From NCBI GenBank assembly GCA_946413585.1, contig CAMKLG010000016.1:1-52314 (forward strand): 52,314 bases of DNA. Reading direction: 5' to 3'. The DNA comes from an uncultured Bacteroidales bacterium (GTDB lineage: Bacteria > Bacteroidota > Bacteroidia > Bacteroidales > WCHB1-69). The notes under the pieces were generated by a model that saw nothing but the letters and a program-made list of their open reading frames with translations, was not told the DNA's origin and did not search any database. The position numbers were made by a program, and so were the translations under genes. Of the stretch, positions 1-8,225 are shown piece after piece; within the stretch, counting starts at the first letter, position 1; every line of letters starts with the position of its first letter.

Positions 1-2
1 TG

Positions 3-398
3 AGTATGCCTTTTCTTGACTATGAAAACCTGCTTGCGTTGACCGGTTTTCTCACTCAAAATGCAAAAGAAGTGGAGGAAATGTACCGACGCATGGTGTT
101 CAACTATTTGACTGACAACAAAGACGACCACTGCAAGAATTTCAGTTTTTTGGTTTCAAAAACTGGAAGTGGCCGATATTCCTGGCATCTTGCGCCCGCA
201 TACGATTTGACGCTGTGTACGGAGGGATACAATGGAGAGCATGCAACATCTGTCAACAGGACAGGCACCCCCACCCTACAAGACATGATAGCTGTCGGAA
301 CAAAAAACAAGATGAGCGCTGAACGCTGCCGTGAAATTTTCGAAGAGGTCAAATCAAATTGCGATGACCTGCTATTATACAAAATCGAAGAAACATAG
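3..398 (+). CDS. HipA-like serine/threonine kinase, C-terminal part (5' end outside window)
   Basis: The reading frame is open from the left edge and the first in-frame ATG is at 6, so this is probably the end of a longer gene. Counting from that ATG, the product shows the HipA C-terminal kinase signature: D40-D-H-C-K-N45, matching the catalytic D-x-H-x-K-N motif, and A-P-A-Y-D67, the metal-binding Asp. HipA-family proteins are type II toxin-antitoxin kinases that phosphorylate translation factors such as glutamyl-tRNA synthetase and cause growth arrest. Bacteroidota often carry the kinase core as a separate protein beside HipA_N and HTH genes. Whether those partners exist here cannot be seen. 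The family is clear; whether it is an active toxin is not. Confidence 0.8.
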   Translation, partial: SMPFLDYENLLALTGFLTQNAKEVEEMYRRMVFNYLTDNKDDHCKNFSFLVSKTGSGRYSWHLAPAYDLTLCTEGYNGEHATSVNRTGTPTLQDMIAVGTKNKMSAERCREIFEEVKSNCDDLLLYKIEET

Positions 399-404
399 AA
401 AATG

Positions 405-412
405 TATCTTTG
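405..412 (+). promoter_or_regulatory. Predicted -7 element (TATCTTTG) upstream of rnr
   Basis: Exact match to the Bacteroidota -7 consensus TAnnTTTG, just after the hipA-like stop. No convincing -33 TTG is visible at the expected spacing. Transcription from here would give a leader of roughly 90 nt containing the 421-505 repeat. Confidence 0.55.
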
Positions 413-420
413 CCCCACAC

Positions 421-505
421 CCTAACCTATTAACCTCCTAACCTTTTAACCTTTTAACCTTTTAACCTTTTAACCTTTTAACCTATAAACCTTAAACCCT
501 AAACC
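421..505. repeat. Telomere-like tandem repeat, 8-bp unit TTTTAACC
   Basis: About five perfect or near-perfect copies of TTTTAACC are flanked by shorter degenerate units (CCTAACC, TTAAACC, CTAAACC). The tract fills the space between the predicted rnr promoter and the rnr start. Related sequence recurs near 7617, 9724-9763 and 46340-46397. It has no coding capacity. Confidence 0.85.
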
Positions 506-509
506 AAAC

Positions 510-2660
510 ATGAACGAACTAAACAAACAAATCATAGACGTGCTGGCAAACAGCACCGAGAAACTGAACCACAAGCAGATTGCGGCCAAGATGAAGATCT
601 TCGACAAGAAAGGCCGCGCGGAAGTCATGAAGGAGCTGGAGAAGCTCATCAACGCCAAAGTCGTGCTGAAGGCGGGCCGCGGCAAGTACAAGCTGAACAG
701 CAAGTTCCAGGACACCAAGACCACCGGCAAGCACTACATCATCGGCCGCGTGGAGCAGAAACGCAGCGGCATGGCCTTCGTCATCCCGCAGGGCAAGCAG
801 GACGACACGCCCGATGAATCCACCACCGATGACATCTTCGTGGCGGACGGCAACCTCGGCAACGCCCTCAACGGCGACCTCGTGAAGGTGGTCCTCTTCC
901 CCGCCCGCAAAGGCAAACGCCTTGAAGGTCAGGTGGTCGAGGTCGTGCAGCGCAGCAAACGGCAGCTCGTCGGCACCATCCACATCAAGCAAGGCATCGC
1001 CTTCTTCGTGCCCGACAACACGATTCTGCGCCGCGACGTCATCATCCCTGGCAAGCATCTGCGCAAAGCCAAGACCGGCGACAAAGTGGTGGTGCGCATC
1101 CTCGACTGGGCGTCCGGTCACCGCAACCCCATCGGCGAAGTCCTCAACGTGCTCGGCAAGCCCGGCAGCAACGACGTGGAGATGCTCAGCATCCTCGCCG
1201 AGAGCGACTTCCCTGTCTCCTTCCCGAAAGCCGTCGAGCTGGAGGCCGAAGCGATTCCCACGGAAATCCCTGAAAAGGAGATCCTGCGCCGCCGCGACTT
1301 CCGCGACGTGACCACCTTCACCATCGACCCCGCCGACGCCAAGGACTTCGACGACGCGCTCTCCTTCGAGGTGCTCGAAAGCGGCCTCTACCGCGTGGGC
1401 ATCCACATTGCCGACGTCTCCTACTACGTGAAGCCCGGCAGCGGCATCGACCAAGAAGCCTACAACCGAGGCACCTCCGTCTATCTGGTTGACCGCACCA
1501 TCCCGATGCTGCCCGAAGCGCTCTCCAACAACCTCTGCTCGCTCCGTCCCGACGAGGACAAGCTCTGCTACAGCGCCGTCTTCGACCTCGACGACAAGGC
1601 CAAAGTCCACAAGGAGTGGTTCGGTCACACGGTCATCCGCTCCAACCGCCGCTTCAACTACGAGGAGGCGCAGCAGATCATCGAGACCGGCGAGGGCGAC
1701 CTCAGCGAGGCCATCCTGCAGCTGCACAAACTCGCGCAGGTGATGCGCAAGCAACGTTTCGACAACAACGCCATCAGCTTCGAAACCGAGGAGGTCAAGT
1801 TCAAGCTCGACGAGAACGGCAAGCCCATCGGCGTCTATCTCAAAGAGCAGAAGGAGGCCAACTGGCTCATCGAGGAGTTCATGCTGTTAGCCAACAAGCG
1901 CGTGGCCGAAAAGATCGGCAAGAAACGCAGCGTCGGGCAGCCTGAAAACGTCTTCGTCTATCGTGTGCACGACAAACCGTTGGAGGAAAAACTCGGCACA
2001 TTCAAGAATTTCGTCAAGAAGTTGGGCTTCGACCTGAAGACCACTTCCACGAAAGCCTTCAGCAGCTCGCTGAACAAGATGCTGGAGGGCGAGAAGGGCA
2101 AACCCGACTACGACATGCTGAGCAAGCTCTCCATCCGCATCATGGCGCGGGCCATCTATACCACCGACAACATCGGGCACTACGGCTTGGCGTTCCCCTA
2201 CTACACCCACTTCACCTCGCCCATCCGCCGTTATCCTGACTTGATGGTACACAGATTGTTAGACCGTTACCTGGCGCACCAGCCGTCGGTGAGTAAAGAG
2301 CAGTACGAGGACTACTGCAAGCACTGTTCCGACATGGAGCGGCAGGCGATGGAGGCCGAGCGCAACTCCATCAAGTACAAGCAGGCCGAGTACCTGGCCG
2401 ACAAGATCGGGCAGGAGTTCGACGCGGTGGTGTCGGGCATCTCGAAATGGGGTGTCTATGCCGAACTGAAGGAGTCGCATTGTGAGGGTATGATTCCGAT
2501 GCGCAGTTTCGACGACGATTTCTACTATATTGACGAAGAGAACTATACGCTTGTGGGATTGCACCATGGCAAGAACTTACGCTTCGGCGACCCGGTGCGT
2601 GTACGCGTGGTGGCCGTCGATATCATCAAACGGCGCATGGATTTCGAAAGGGTATTGTAA
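510..2660 (+). CDS. rnr: Ribonuclease R (3'-5' exoribonuclease, RNB family)
   Basis: A 716-residue processive 3'-5' exoribonuclease acting in mRNA decay, structured-RNA turnover and RNA quality control in the cytoplasm. The order is typical: an N-terminal winged-helix region (about 1-60), cold-shock/OB domains (about 70-215), the RNB catalytic domain (about 260-590) and a C-terminal S1 domain (about 630-712). The metal-binding aspartates are visible as I272-D-P-A-D-A-K-D-F-D-D282, corresponding to the catalytic cluster of E. coli RNase R. The basic C-terminal tail of the enterobacterial enzyme is missing, as is common in Bacteroidota. The ATG at 510 follows the repeat-filled leader. Its third codon positions are visibly richer in G and C than the flanking genes, which produces a long spurious antisense frame. 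Confidence 0.96.
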   Translation: MNELNKQIIDVLANSTEKLNHKQIAAKMKIFDKKGRAEVMKELEKLINAKVVLKAGRGKYKLNSKFQDTKTTGKHYIIGRVEQKRSGMAFVIPQGKQDDTPDESTTDDIFVADGNLGNALNGDLVKVVLFPARKGKRLEGQVVEVVQRSKRQLVGTIHIKQGIAFFVPDNTILRRDVIIPGKHLRKAKTGDKVVVRILDWASGHRNPIGEVLNVLGKPGSNDVEMLSILAESDFPVSFPKAVELEAEAIPTEIPEKEILRRRDFRDVTTFTIDPADAKDFDDALSFEVLESGLYRVGIHIADVSYYVKPGSGIDQEAYNRGTSVYLVDRTIPMLPEALSNNLCSLRPDEDKLCYSAVFDLDDKAKVHKEWFGHTVIRSNRRFNYEEAQQIIETGEGDLSEAILQLHKLAQVMRKQRFDNNAISFETEEVKFKLDENGKPIGVYLKEQKEANWLIEEFMLLANKRVAEKIGKKRSVGQPENVFVYRVHDKPLEEKLGTFKNFVKKLGFDLKTTSTKAFSSSLNKMLEGEKGKPDYDMLSKLSIRIMARAIYTTDNIGHYGLAFPYYTHFTSPIRRYPDLMVHRLLDRYLAHQPSVSKEQYEDYCKHCSDMERQAMEAERNSIKYKQAEYLADKIGQEFDAVVSGISKWGVYAELKESHCEGMIPMRSFDDDFYYIDEENYTLVGLHHGKNLRFGDPVRVRVVAVDIIKRRMDFERVL

Positions 2661-2683
2661 TAAGAAAAACACTCACACTTTGT

Positions 2684-2716
2684 AGAGCCGTCAAATTATG
2701 GCGGCTCTTATTTTAC
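2684..2716 (+). terminator. Intrinsic terminator after rnr
   Basis: GAGCCG (2685-2690) pairs with CGGCTC (2702-2707), followed by a T-rich run TTATTTTA. It overlaps the stop codon of the convergent gene at 2708. The hairpin is almost the same sequence as the terminator at 35117-35150 read on the opposite strand. Confidence 0.75.
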
Positions 2717-4774
2717 CAGCGTTACGGTGCCCGTTTGTTCTAAAACGGTGCCGTCAGGTATCTTGTATTCAACGTAATAGACATAAACGTTCATCGGGGC
2801 GACCACTCCATTAATGCGGCCGTCCCAACCTTCTTGCGGATTAGTGGTTATAAAGACACATTCTCCGGTGCGAGTGAAGATGGAGAAACGGTACCCATCA
2901 AGAGACACAAATGAATTGATGGGTTTGAAAACGTTGTTGTTCGCGCCCAAAGGCCGAAAAGCATTGGGAAAATACAATGATGGGGGTTGTATGAGTGTAA
3001 TATAGTTCGAGTAGCTGGTTTCGTCAAAGCCGTAGCTGTTTGTATTTTCTTGAGCTTCAATGTAATAAACGAATTTCGATCCCGATTCATATAAGGATGA
3101 AATATCGTCGGGATAATTGTTTTGGAGGCCGGGAGGAACATCTCCGATGGTATTGAACAGCTCTTCGCTTTCCACTTTCCGCATCACATAATAGTTTGAA
3201 ACGCCACCGTCCCAGTTCTCGTAGGCATGCCAAGTGAGCAGGTTGGTTTGTGCGTTGTTCTCACCTGTAAGCAAAATGTTGTGGGAAATGTTGGAATAGG
3301 CGACCTCCGCACCGCATTCGTTGACCAAATAAGTGCGATAATAGTACAAATGACGGCTGAAGTCCGCTAAACTGTCGTAAAATATGTATTCTTTGGTGCC
3401 AGAAACGTGGCTTACCGTCTTGAAAGGTTCGAAATCAGTGCCATTTTCACTCCGCAAAAGCGTAATCGTTTCGAACGGAAGCGTGTCACCGCTGGTCAGC
3501 ACTTTGATCTGGATATGGTGGTTGTCAATAACCGAAACGGAACGAATGTAGGAGAAATCCTGCGCTTCTTCCGCTGAAATCTGAAATCTGATGCGGTTGG
3601 AGCTCGCTGTGATGGTTTCCCCGTTATTGACCACGCGGACATAGGCAAGGTAATCGTGGTTGAACTGTAGATTTCCAATCTGGAAATTGTTTCCCGTGGT
3701 GTTCCCAATGAGATTCCAGCTCTGCCCCATGTCAGAGCTGAGGAAAATGTCGTATCGCAAAATTTCGTTGAGGAGGTTCGTGTAGGTGCTCCAATGGATG
3801 GAGGCGGATTTTTGGCATGCGTCGGTGGAATTCAGCATTAACCGCATGTTACACTGTTGGTTGTCAGTCAGCGCGGAGACGTTCCCACAGGAGTCCATCG
3901 CAGCAATCCGATAGAAACGAGAGTCCAAACTCGGATCCATCACGGGATCAATCCAAAACGTCTGGTCATAAACCGTATCGTAGGGGATGGTGCCGTTGGG
4001 GTTGACATAATAGATGATGAATGCCATCATGTAAGGCTCCGTGCCGTGAAAACCCAACATAACCTCGTTGTCAGAGGTCACCGTAACGCTGTCCAACATG
4101 GGAACGGACGGGCTGATACTGTCCATCAGATGTGCAGTAGCAATGGTGGTCATGAATGGACAACGTTCGTTTACACCGTAGAAGTTGGTGATACTTACCT
4201 GATAAGAAATGAGGGCATCGCAAACATCTGAGGTGTCTATGTATGTGAATTGGGTGTTGGGTACTGATGCACATGGGGTAGGGGGAAAGTCGGGCTCAAA
4301 TTCACGTTTCTTGTAGATGTCGAACGTGCTACCCCAGGAATTGTCCAGCACAGTGGTGGGCGACTCCCACTCAAGCCGGGCCATCGTGTTGTTGGCAATC
4401 GGGGTGACCGTGATGTTGATAGAGTGGAGGGTGTCGGAATAAAAGGCAGCTCCAGTGGAATCCACTGCCTTAATGTAACAGAAATATTCTTCAGCTACAG
4501 GAATGTTGTTGATGTCTTTGGATCCGTAGTCGCATAATGTAAATGTCTGAGTCTGACCCACATGGCCAGAAAGACTGTCGCAAAGAATGTTGTTGATGTA
4601 GAAATAGTAGGTCTTGAAGTGGATGCAATCCCCGTTGCTGCTCCATGCCATTTTCATTCGCTGATTATTGTTCATCAGCTTGAGACACTGCATCTTAGGC
4701 GGTTGCCATGCCCAACAACTGACGGTGACGACCATCAGCAAAACAAACAATAATTCTTTTTTCATCCGTTTCAT
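2708..4774 (-). CDS. Secreted FnIII-type protein with T9SS type B (CHU_C) sorting domain
   Basis: A 688-residue predicted surface protein. It has an N-terminal signal peptide (basic MKRMKK then a hydrophobic stretch to about residue 22), several fibronectin-III-like beta-sandwich modules, and a C-terminal 'gliding motility-associated' domain. The last part begins near Y-F-P-N-A-F-R-P, contains E-G-W-D-G-R-I-N-G and ends in T-V-T-L-V-K, the hallmarks of a type B T9SS signal. It should cross the inner membrane by Sec and the outer membrane by T9SS. Its ATG overlaps the stop of the M16-like gene by 4 bases (ATGA), so it is the last of four translationally coupled genes led by an ECF sigma factor. 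Its binding partner or enzymatic role cannot be told from sequence. Confidence 0.85.
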   Translation of the reverse strand: MKRMKKELLFVLLMVVTVSCWAWQPPKMQCLKLMNNNQRMKMAWSSNGDCIHFKTYYFYINNILCDSLSGHVGQTQTFTLCDYGSKDINNIPVAEEYFCYIKAVDSTGAAFYSDTLHSINITVTPIANNTMARLEWESPTTVLDNSWGSTFDIYKKREFEPDFPPTPCASVPNTQFTYIDTSDVCDALISYQVSITNFYGVNERCPFMTTIATAHLMDSISPSVPMLDSVTVTSDNEVMLGFHGTEPYMMAFIIYYVNPNGTIPYDTVYDQTFWIDPVMDPSLDSRFYRIAAMDSCGNVSALTDNQQCNMRLMLNSTDACQKSASIHWSTYTNLLNEILRYDIFLSSDMGQSWNLIGNTTGNNFQIGNLQFNHDYLAYVRVVNNGETITASSNRIRFQISAEEAQDFSYIRSVSVIDNHHIQIKVLTSGDTLPFETITLLRSENGTDFEPFKTVSHVSGTKEYIFYDSLADFSRHLYYYRTYLVNECGAEVAYSNISHNILLTGENNAQTNLLTWHAYENWDGGVSNYYVMRKVESEELFNTIGDVPPGLQNNYPDDISSLYESGSKFVYYIEAQENTNSYGFDETSYSNYITLIQPPSLYFPNAFRPLGANNNVFKPINSFVSLDGYRFSIFTRTGECVFITTNPQEGWDGRINGVVAPMNVYVYYVEYKIPDGTVLEQTGTVTLVK

Positions 4775-6069
4775 TCGTTAGCTAAATATTTACCAACGAT
4801 GATTTGAGTGAATTTATTGTAAGAGAAATGCTCTTTTGCCAAAAAAATGATTTTTTCGGCAGTAATGTCTTTTATTTCAGTAAGATAGCGATGCATTTCA
4901 GTCTCGTCTAATCCGAATCGATACCAGTAGGCGTATTTGAGCATGGTGTTCACGGAGGTGTCGGTGGCACGCAGCTGAATACCCACCATATAATTTTTCA
5001 CCATCGTGAGCTCGTCTTCGCTAACAGGTTCGCACTGAAGACGTTGCAGCTCTTCGAAGCAAGCGTCAATGGCTCGTTGGGTCTGATCGGCGTTTACATC
5101 ACTGCTGATGGCAAAAATGGATTGCCGTCCGAAGTAGGTGCTGGAAGCCGAAATACCATACGTAAGTCCTTGACTTTCACGTAGATTCTGCATTAGTCGC
5201 GAACTGAAGTATCCGCCGGTGAGCGTGCTCAGCACCGAGAAGGCACTACGATCAGGGTTGTTGAATCCCATGGACGGAAAACACAGCACCAGAGAGGATT
5301 GCAGGCAGTTTGGCATGGGTTGGAAGACCGGTTGGTTGCTCGGTAGGGTGACGGGAATGTTGGGCAAGGTAGGTGCTGCTGTGCCGTGCGGAACCGCCGA
5401 CCAAGTGCGTTCAATCGTCGCTTCTGTTTCGGCATCCAGATTACCAGTGACGAAAAGCGCGACCCTTTCCGCACAAAAAGTATCTTTGTGGAATGCTTGT
5501 AATTGGCTGGTACTGATGCTGTTGATAGTCTCACGGGTCGAGAAACTGGATACGGCAGGGAAGGTGTCGCCCAGCATCTCCCGCCACATCAGCCGCCATG
5601 AACAATAGTCGGTTTTCTGCTCGTTATAGGCCAGGTTTATCACCTCCTTCTCCTTCATGATTTGCAGATTTGACTCTCGATAAATGGGTGATATACAGAA
5701 AGATGAGATGATGGGCAGAATGTCTGAGATTTTGTCCTTCGGTACCGAAATCATCAGCTGGACGTTTTCCAATCCTACATTCACGGTGAAGTTTGTGCCG
5801 TAATAGTCCAATTTTTCGGAAACCTCCTCGGCCTGCAAGTCGGGTGCGCTTTCCCGAAGCAGCGAATAGGCAAAGTTGCAGATATTCTTTATCGGCTGAT
5901 AAAGAGAACCTGTTTTCACCTGTAACAGAATGTGTATCAAGTCTAAATTGGGGTTTTCAAAATAGAATACAGGAATGCCGTTTGATAATTGGCTCTGCCG
6001 GGGCTTCATCATGGAGAATGCCTCTATCGGCTGGATTTTCGGGGGAATGGATCTGTCTATGGGGGTCAT
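4771..6069 (-). CDS. M16 (insulinase-like) peptidase homologue lacking the zinc motif
   Basis: 432 residues with the two-lobe M16B fold. The N-terminal lobe has the L-D-Y-Y-G-T region, and the C-terminal lobe has R-E-S-Q-G-L-T-Y-G, the substrate-binding R/Y element. The zinc-binding H-x-x-E-H expected about 50-60 residues in is absent; the equivalent stretch reads N-I-C-N-F-A-Y-S-L-L. This is typical of the non-catalytic partners of M16 proteases and of a known Bacteroidales subgroup opening with 'IDR'. No signal peptide is present, so it is probably cytoplasmic. The start at 6069 is chosen because upstream codons belong to another frame and its ATG overlaps the preceding stop as TAATG. It is third in the sigma operon. 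No second, catalytic M16 gene is adjacent. Confidence 0.85.
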   Translation of the reverse strand: MTPIDRSIPPKIQPIEAFSMMKPRQSQLSNGIPVFYFENPNLDLIHILLQVKTGSLYQPIKNICNFAYSLLRESAPDLQAEEVSEKLDYYGTNFTVNVGLENVQLMISVPKDKISDILPIISSFCISPIYRESNLQIMKEKEVINLAYNEQKTDYCSWRLMWREMLGDTFPAVSSFSTRETINSISTSQLQAFHKDTFCAERVALFVTGNLDAETEATIERTWSAVPHGTAAPTLPNIPVTLPSNQPVFQPMPNCLQSSLVLCFPSMGFNNPDRSAFSVLSTLTGGYFSSRLMQNLRESQGLTYGISASSTYFGRQSIFAISSDVNADQTQRAIDACFEELQRLQCEPVSEDELTMVKNYMVGIQLRATDTSVNTMLKYAYWYRFGLDETEMHRYLTEIKDITAEKIIFLAKEHFSYNKFTQIIVGKYLANE

Positions 6070-6995
6070 TACGGTATTAAAAGTATTTGTCCTTGTTGCT
6101 TTTGGTCTTTTCCTTCGCTGTCTTTGTATTTGATGATATAGACATACATGCCTTGCGGCAAGGTGCTGCCGTGCAGTTGTCCGTCCCAACCGATATTGAT
6201 GTCGCGGGAGTGGAACAGCAGGTCACCGTTACGGCTCATGATGGTCATCTCAAAATTGCGCGGTTGAAAGTTCGCTTTTATGTAGAACAGGTCGTTCAGC
6301 CCGTCGCCGTTGGGCGTGAAAGCCGAAGGAATGAATAATTGGTCTGATTCAGTCTCTTCGGGCTCTGTTTCAGGTTCGGATTTGGAAGTGATGACTTCAC
6401 TAACTTCTTCTGTCTCAATTTTTTTAGAACTTGATTTGGGCGTTTGATGAACGATGGTCGTCGGTTTATGGACTTCAGTTGTTGACGGCAAAACGATGGA
6501 CGAAGGTTTTGCGGTAGTTACGGGATCTACTGATTCTTCATCCGTTTTTTCAGCAACGGTGGCTTGTGTTCTGGCTGTGACAGCGGAAGTCAAGGTAGTG
6601 CGTTCAGAGGTAGCCGCGGCAGTGGTATTTTTCACTTTTGCAGGGGTGGCAGTGGTTGACGTACTTTCCGAAACCGTAGCAACAGTGAAAGGCTCATTAT
6701 GTTGCCTTTGAGATGCAACGTCTTTGTTTACAGTGGTTTCTGTTGTCGCTGTGGCTTCCTGAACAGGTGCTTCTGATTCGTGGGAAAGCGTTTTTACCAA
6801 AATAGGGATGGCGATGAGTATAGCGACGAATCCCGCAATGATGCCTGCACGGCCTTTCGGTGAGAGCCTAGGCTTTCGTCCAAATTTCTGGATATAACGC
6901 TTGTCTTGGAGAATCGCCGACCATTCTTTCTCGGTGACGGGCGCCTCCAAGTGACGTAATTCTTCTATAGGGTTGGTACTCATATTCTTACTCAT
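6069..6995 (-). CDS. Single-span membrane protein with C-terminal T9SS type B-like (CHU_C) domain; possible anti-sigma/sensor
   Basis: 308 residues in three parts. The first is a charged N-terminal segment of about 48 residues with no signal peptide character. The second is one hydrophobic span at about 50-67. The third is a Thr/Ser/Glu-rich linker (about 70-215) followed by a complete CHU_C-type domain opening F-I-P-S-A-F-T-P-N-G-D-G, with G-W-D-G-Q-L-H-G and a final I-L-L-I-P. Predicted topology is N-terminus in the cytoplasm and CHU_C domain in the periplasm. It starts inside the sigma gene (8-nt overlap), the position normally held by an anti-sigma factor. I infer, without direct evidence, that the N-terminal segment controls the sigma factor. 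Alternatively it may be a membrane-tethered structural protein. No recognised zinc anti-sigma motif is visible. Confidence 0.75.
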   Translation of the reverse strand: MSKNMSTNPIEELRHLEAPVTEKEWSAILQDKRYIQKFGRKPRLSPKGRAGIIAGFVAILIAIPILVKTLSHESEAPVQEATATTETTVNKDVASQRQHNEPFTVATVSESTSTTATPAKVKNTTAAATSERTTLTSAVTARTQATVAEKTDEESVDPVTTAKPSSIVLPSTTEVHKPTTIVHQTPKSSSKKIETEEVSEVITSKSEPETEPEETESDQLFIPSAFTPNGDGLNDLFYIKANFQPRNFEMTIMSRNGDLLFHSRDINIGWDGQLHGSTLPQGMYVYIIKYKDSEGKDQKQQGQILLIP

Positions 6996-7551
6996 AGTTG
7001 AACTCTTCGTTTTTCAGATATTTTTTTATGCTTTTGCGCAACATTTGTTTAGCTCGAAAAATCAGACTGCGAACATTGGTGGGTCCTTCGTCCATGATCT
7101 TACTGATTTCAGTTTGATCCTTCTCCTCGATGACAAAGAGGTTGAAGGCGGTACGATACTTCGGAGGCAGTTTCTGAATATGCTCCAGTAACACGTCCAT
7201 CGGAATCCCATCGTAGTTGGGATTCTTGTCGTCCACGGGCTCTTCTATCGGTAAATGACTGGAAAGCACAGTGTTGTGGCTTTTCTTGTAACGCCACAAA
7301 TCAATTGCCTTGTGGGATGTGATCGTCTTCAGCCAACCACCGAGCGTCGTGATGTGGTCATATTCATCGAAATGAGTCAGAATATGCACAATCACATCGT
7401 GGAAAAGGTCTTCGGCTTCCTGCGTATCAGACGTATAACGCAAACATACGCCCTTGATCATAGGGCCGTAGTTGTCGTACAGCATCTTTTGGTAGGTTAC
7501 ATCGCCCTTCCGACAGCCATTAATGATTTCTATCTCTTCTTTTGTCAGCAT
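6988..7551 (-). CDS. ECF-type RNA polymerase sigma factor
   Basis: 187 residues with sigma-70 region 2 (about 20-90, including D-T-Q-E-A-E-D-L-F-H-D and the region-2.4-like W-L-K-T-I-T-S-H-K-A-I-D-L-W-R) and region 4 (about 120-180, L-P-P-K-Y-R-T-A-F-N-L-F and a helix-turn-helix). Regions 1 and 3 are missing, as in extracytoplasmic-function sigma factors. It leads a four-gene operon in which every junction overlaps (8, 1 and 4 nt), so its expression is tied to the downstream membrane protein, M16 homologue and secreted protein. ECF sigma factors usually activate their own operon, but I see no clear promoter in the 71-bp upstream gap, which is mostly A/T tracts. Confidence 0.92.
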   Translation of the reverse strand: MLTKEEIEIINGCRKGDVTYQKMLYDNYGPMIKGVCLRYTSDTQEAEDLFHDVIVHILTHFDEYDHITTLGGWLKTITSHKAIDLWRYKKSHNTVLSSHLPIEEPVDDKNPNYDGIPMDVLLEHIQKLPPKYRTAFNLFVIEEKDQTEISKIMDEGPTNVRSLIFRAKQMLRKSIKKYLKNEEFNYE

Positions 7552-7622
7552 TTCTTCTTAAAGACTAGGACGAAAAAGGCGTGCTTTTGTTGCAAAAAAA
7601 ATGAAAAAAAATATCGTTAGGG

Positions 7623-8225
7623 TTAAAGGTCTAATGAAAGTTGTCTTTTGAGGTGGAAACTTCTTCTATGATAAGGTGTTAGACCGTGTTGATCTACTGC
7701 GGCGATATGTTTCGGAGTAGGGTAGCCTTTGTTATGTGCCCAATCGTAAGCGGGAAATTCCTCGCTCAGGCGGCTCATCAGTGCGTCGCGGTAGGTTTTT
7801 GCCAGAATGGAAGCCGCTGCTATGGAGAGGTAGGTGGCATCGCCTTTCACCACACATCGGTAGGGGATTCCCCAACGGTCGGTGAAACGGTTGCCATCGA
7901 CTAAAATGAGCTCTGGTTTGGGGGTTAACTCTCCGATAGCGAGGTTCATACAATGGATGGACGCCCGCAAGATATTCATTTTGTCAATCTCCGTTTCCGA
8001 CACTTCAGCGACGGCAAAAGCGAGTGCATCCCGTTCGATAATTTCTCGCAAAGCATCCCGCTTTTTCTCCGTAAGTTGCTTTGAATCATTGATTTCTTTG
8101 TTGGTGTATCCGTAAGGGAAGATGACAGCGGCGGCACATACGGGCCCGGCTAAACAGCCGCGTCCGACTTCGTCGCAACCGCATTCCAGAAGTGGAGTAG
8201 GGGAAAAATTGGATTTTAAAGCCAT
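7623..8225 (-). CDS. rnhB: Ribonuclease HII
   Basis: 200 residues. RNase HII removes ribonucleotides from DNA and RNA:DNA hybrids using two metal ions. Conserved features are D18-E-V-G-R-G near the N-terminus, N-D-S-K-Q-L, L-V-D-G-N-R, and A-A-A-S-I-L-A-K-T-Y-R-D. The start at 8225 is preferred over one 46 codons upstream because the family begins about 15 residues before D-E-x-G-R-G and the longer version would overlap the preceding gene heavily. With the chosen start the overlap with the upstream membrane-protein gene is 10 nt, indicating an operon. Its stop lies next to the sequence TTAGGGTTAAAGG, part of the dispersed telomere-like repeat family. Confidence 0.95.
   Translation of the reverse strand: MALKSNFSPTPLLECGCDEVGRGCLAGPVCAAAVIFPYGYTNKEINDSKQLTEKKRDALREIIERDALAFAVAEVSETEIDKMNILRASIHCMNLAIGELTPKPELILVDGNRFTDRWGIPYRCVVKGDATYLSIAAASILAKTYRDALMSRLSEEFPAYDWAHNKGYPTPKHIAAVDQHGLTPYHRRSFHLKRQLSLDL

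Noticed and set aside
421-505. CRISPR array or true telomere
   Set aside because: Units are only 7-9 bp with no spacers, and the tract is internal to a bacterial gene neighbourhood.
519-1754. 411-codon open frame on the minus strand inside rnr
   Set aside because: Low-complexity His/Asp/Glu/Val-rich translation, a by-product of the GC-rich codons of rnr. The plus-strand RNB motifs are unambiguous.
6070-6189. N-terminal extension of the M16-like protein by 40 codons
   Set aside because: The extension reads as basic shadow sequence of the upstream gene. The TAATG junction and family-like start at 6069 are better.
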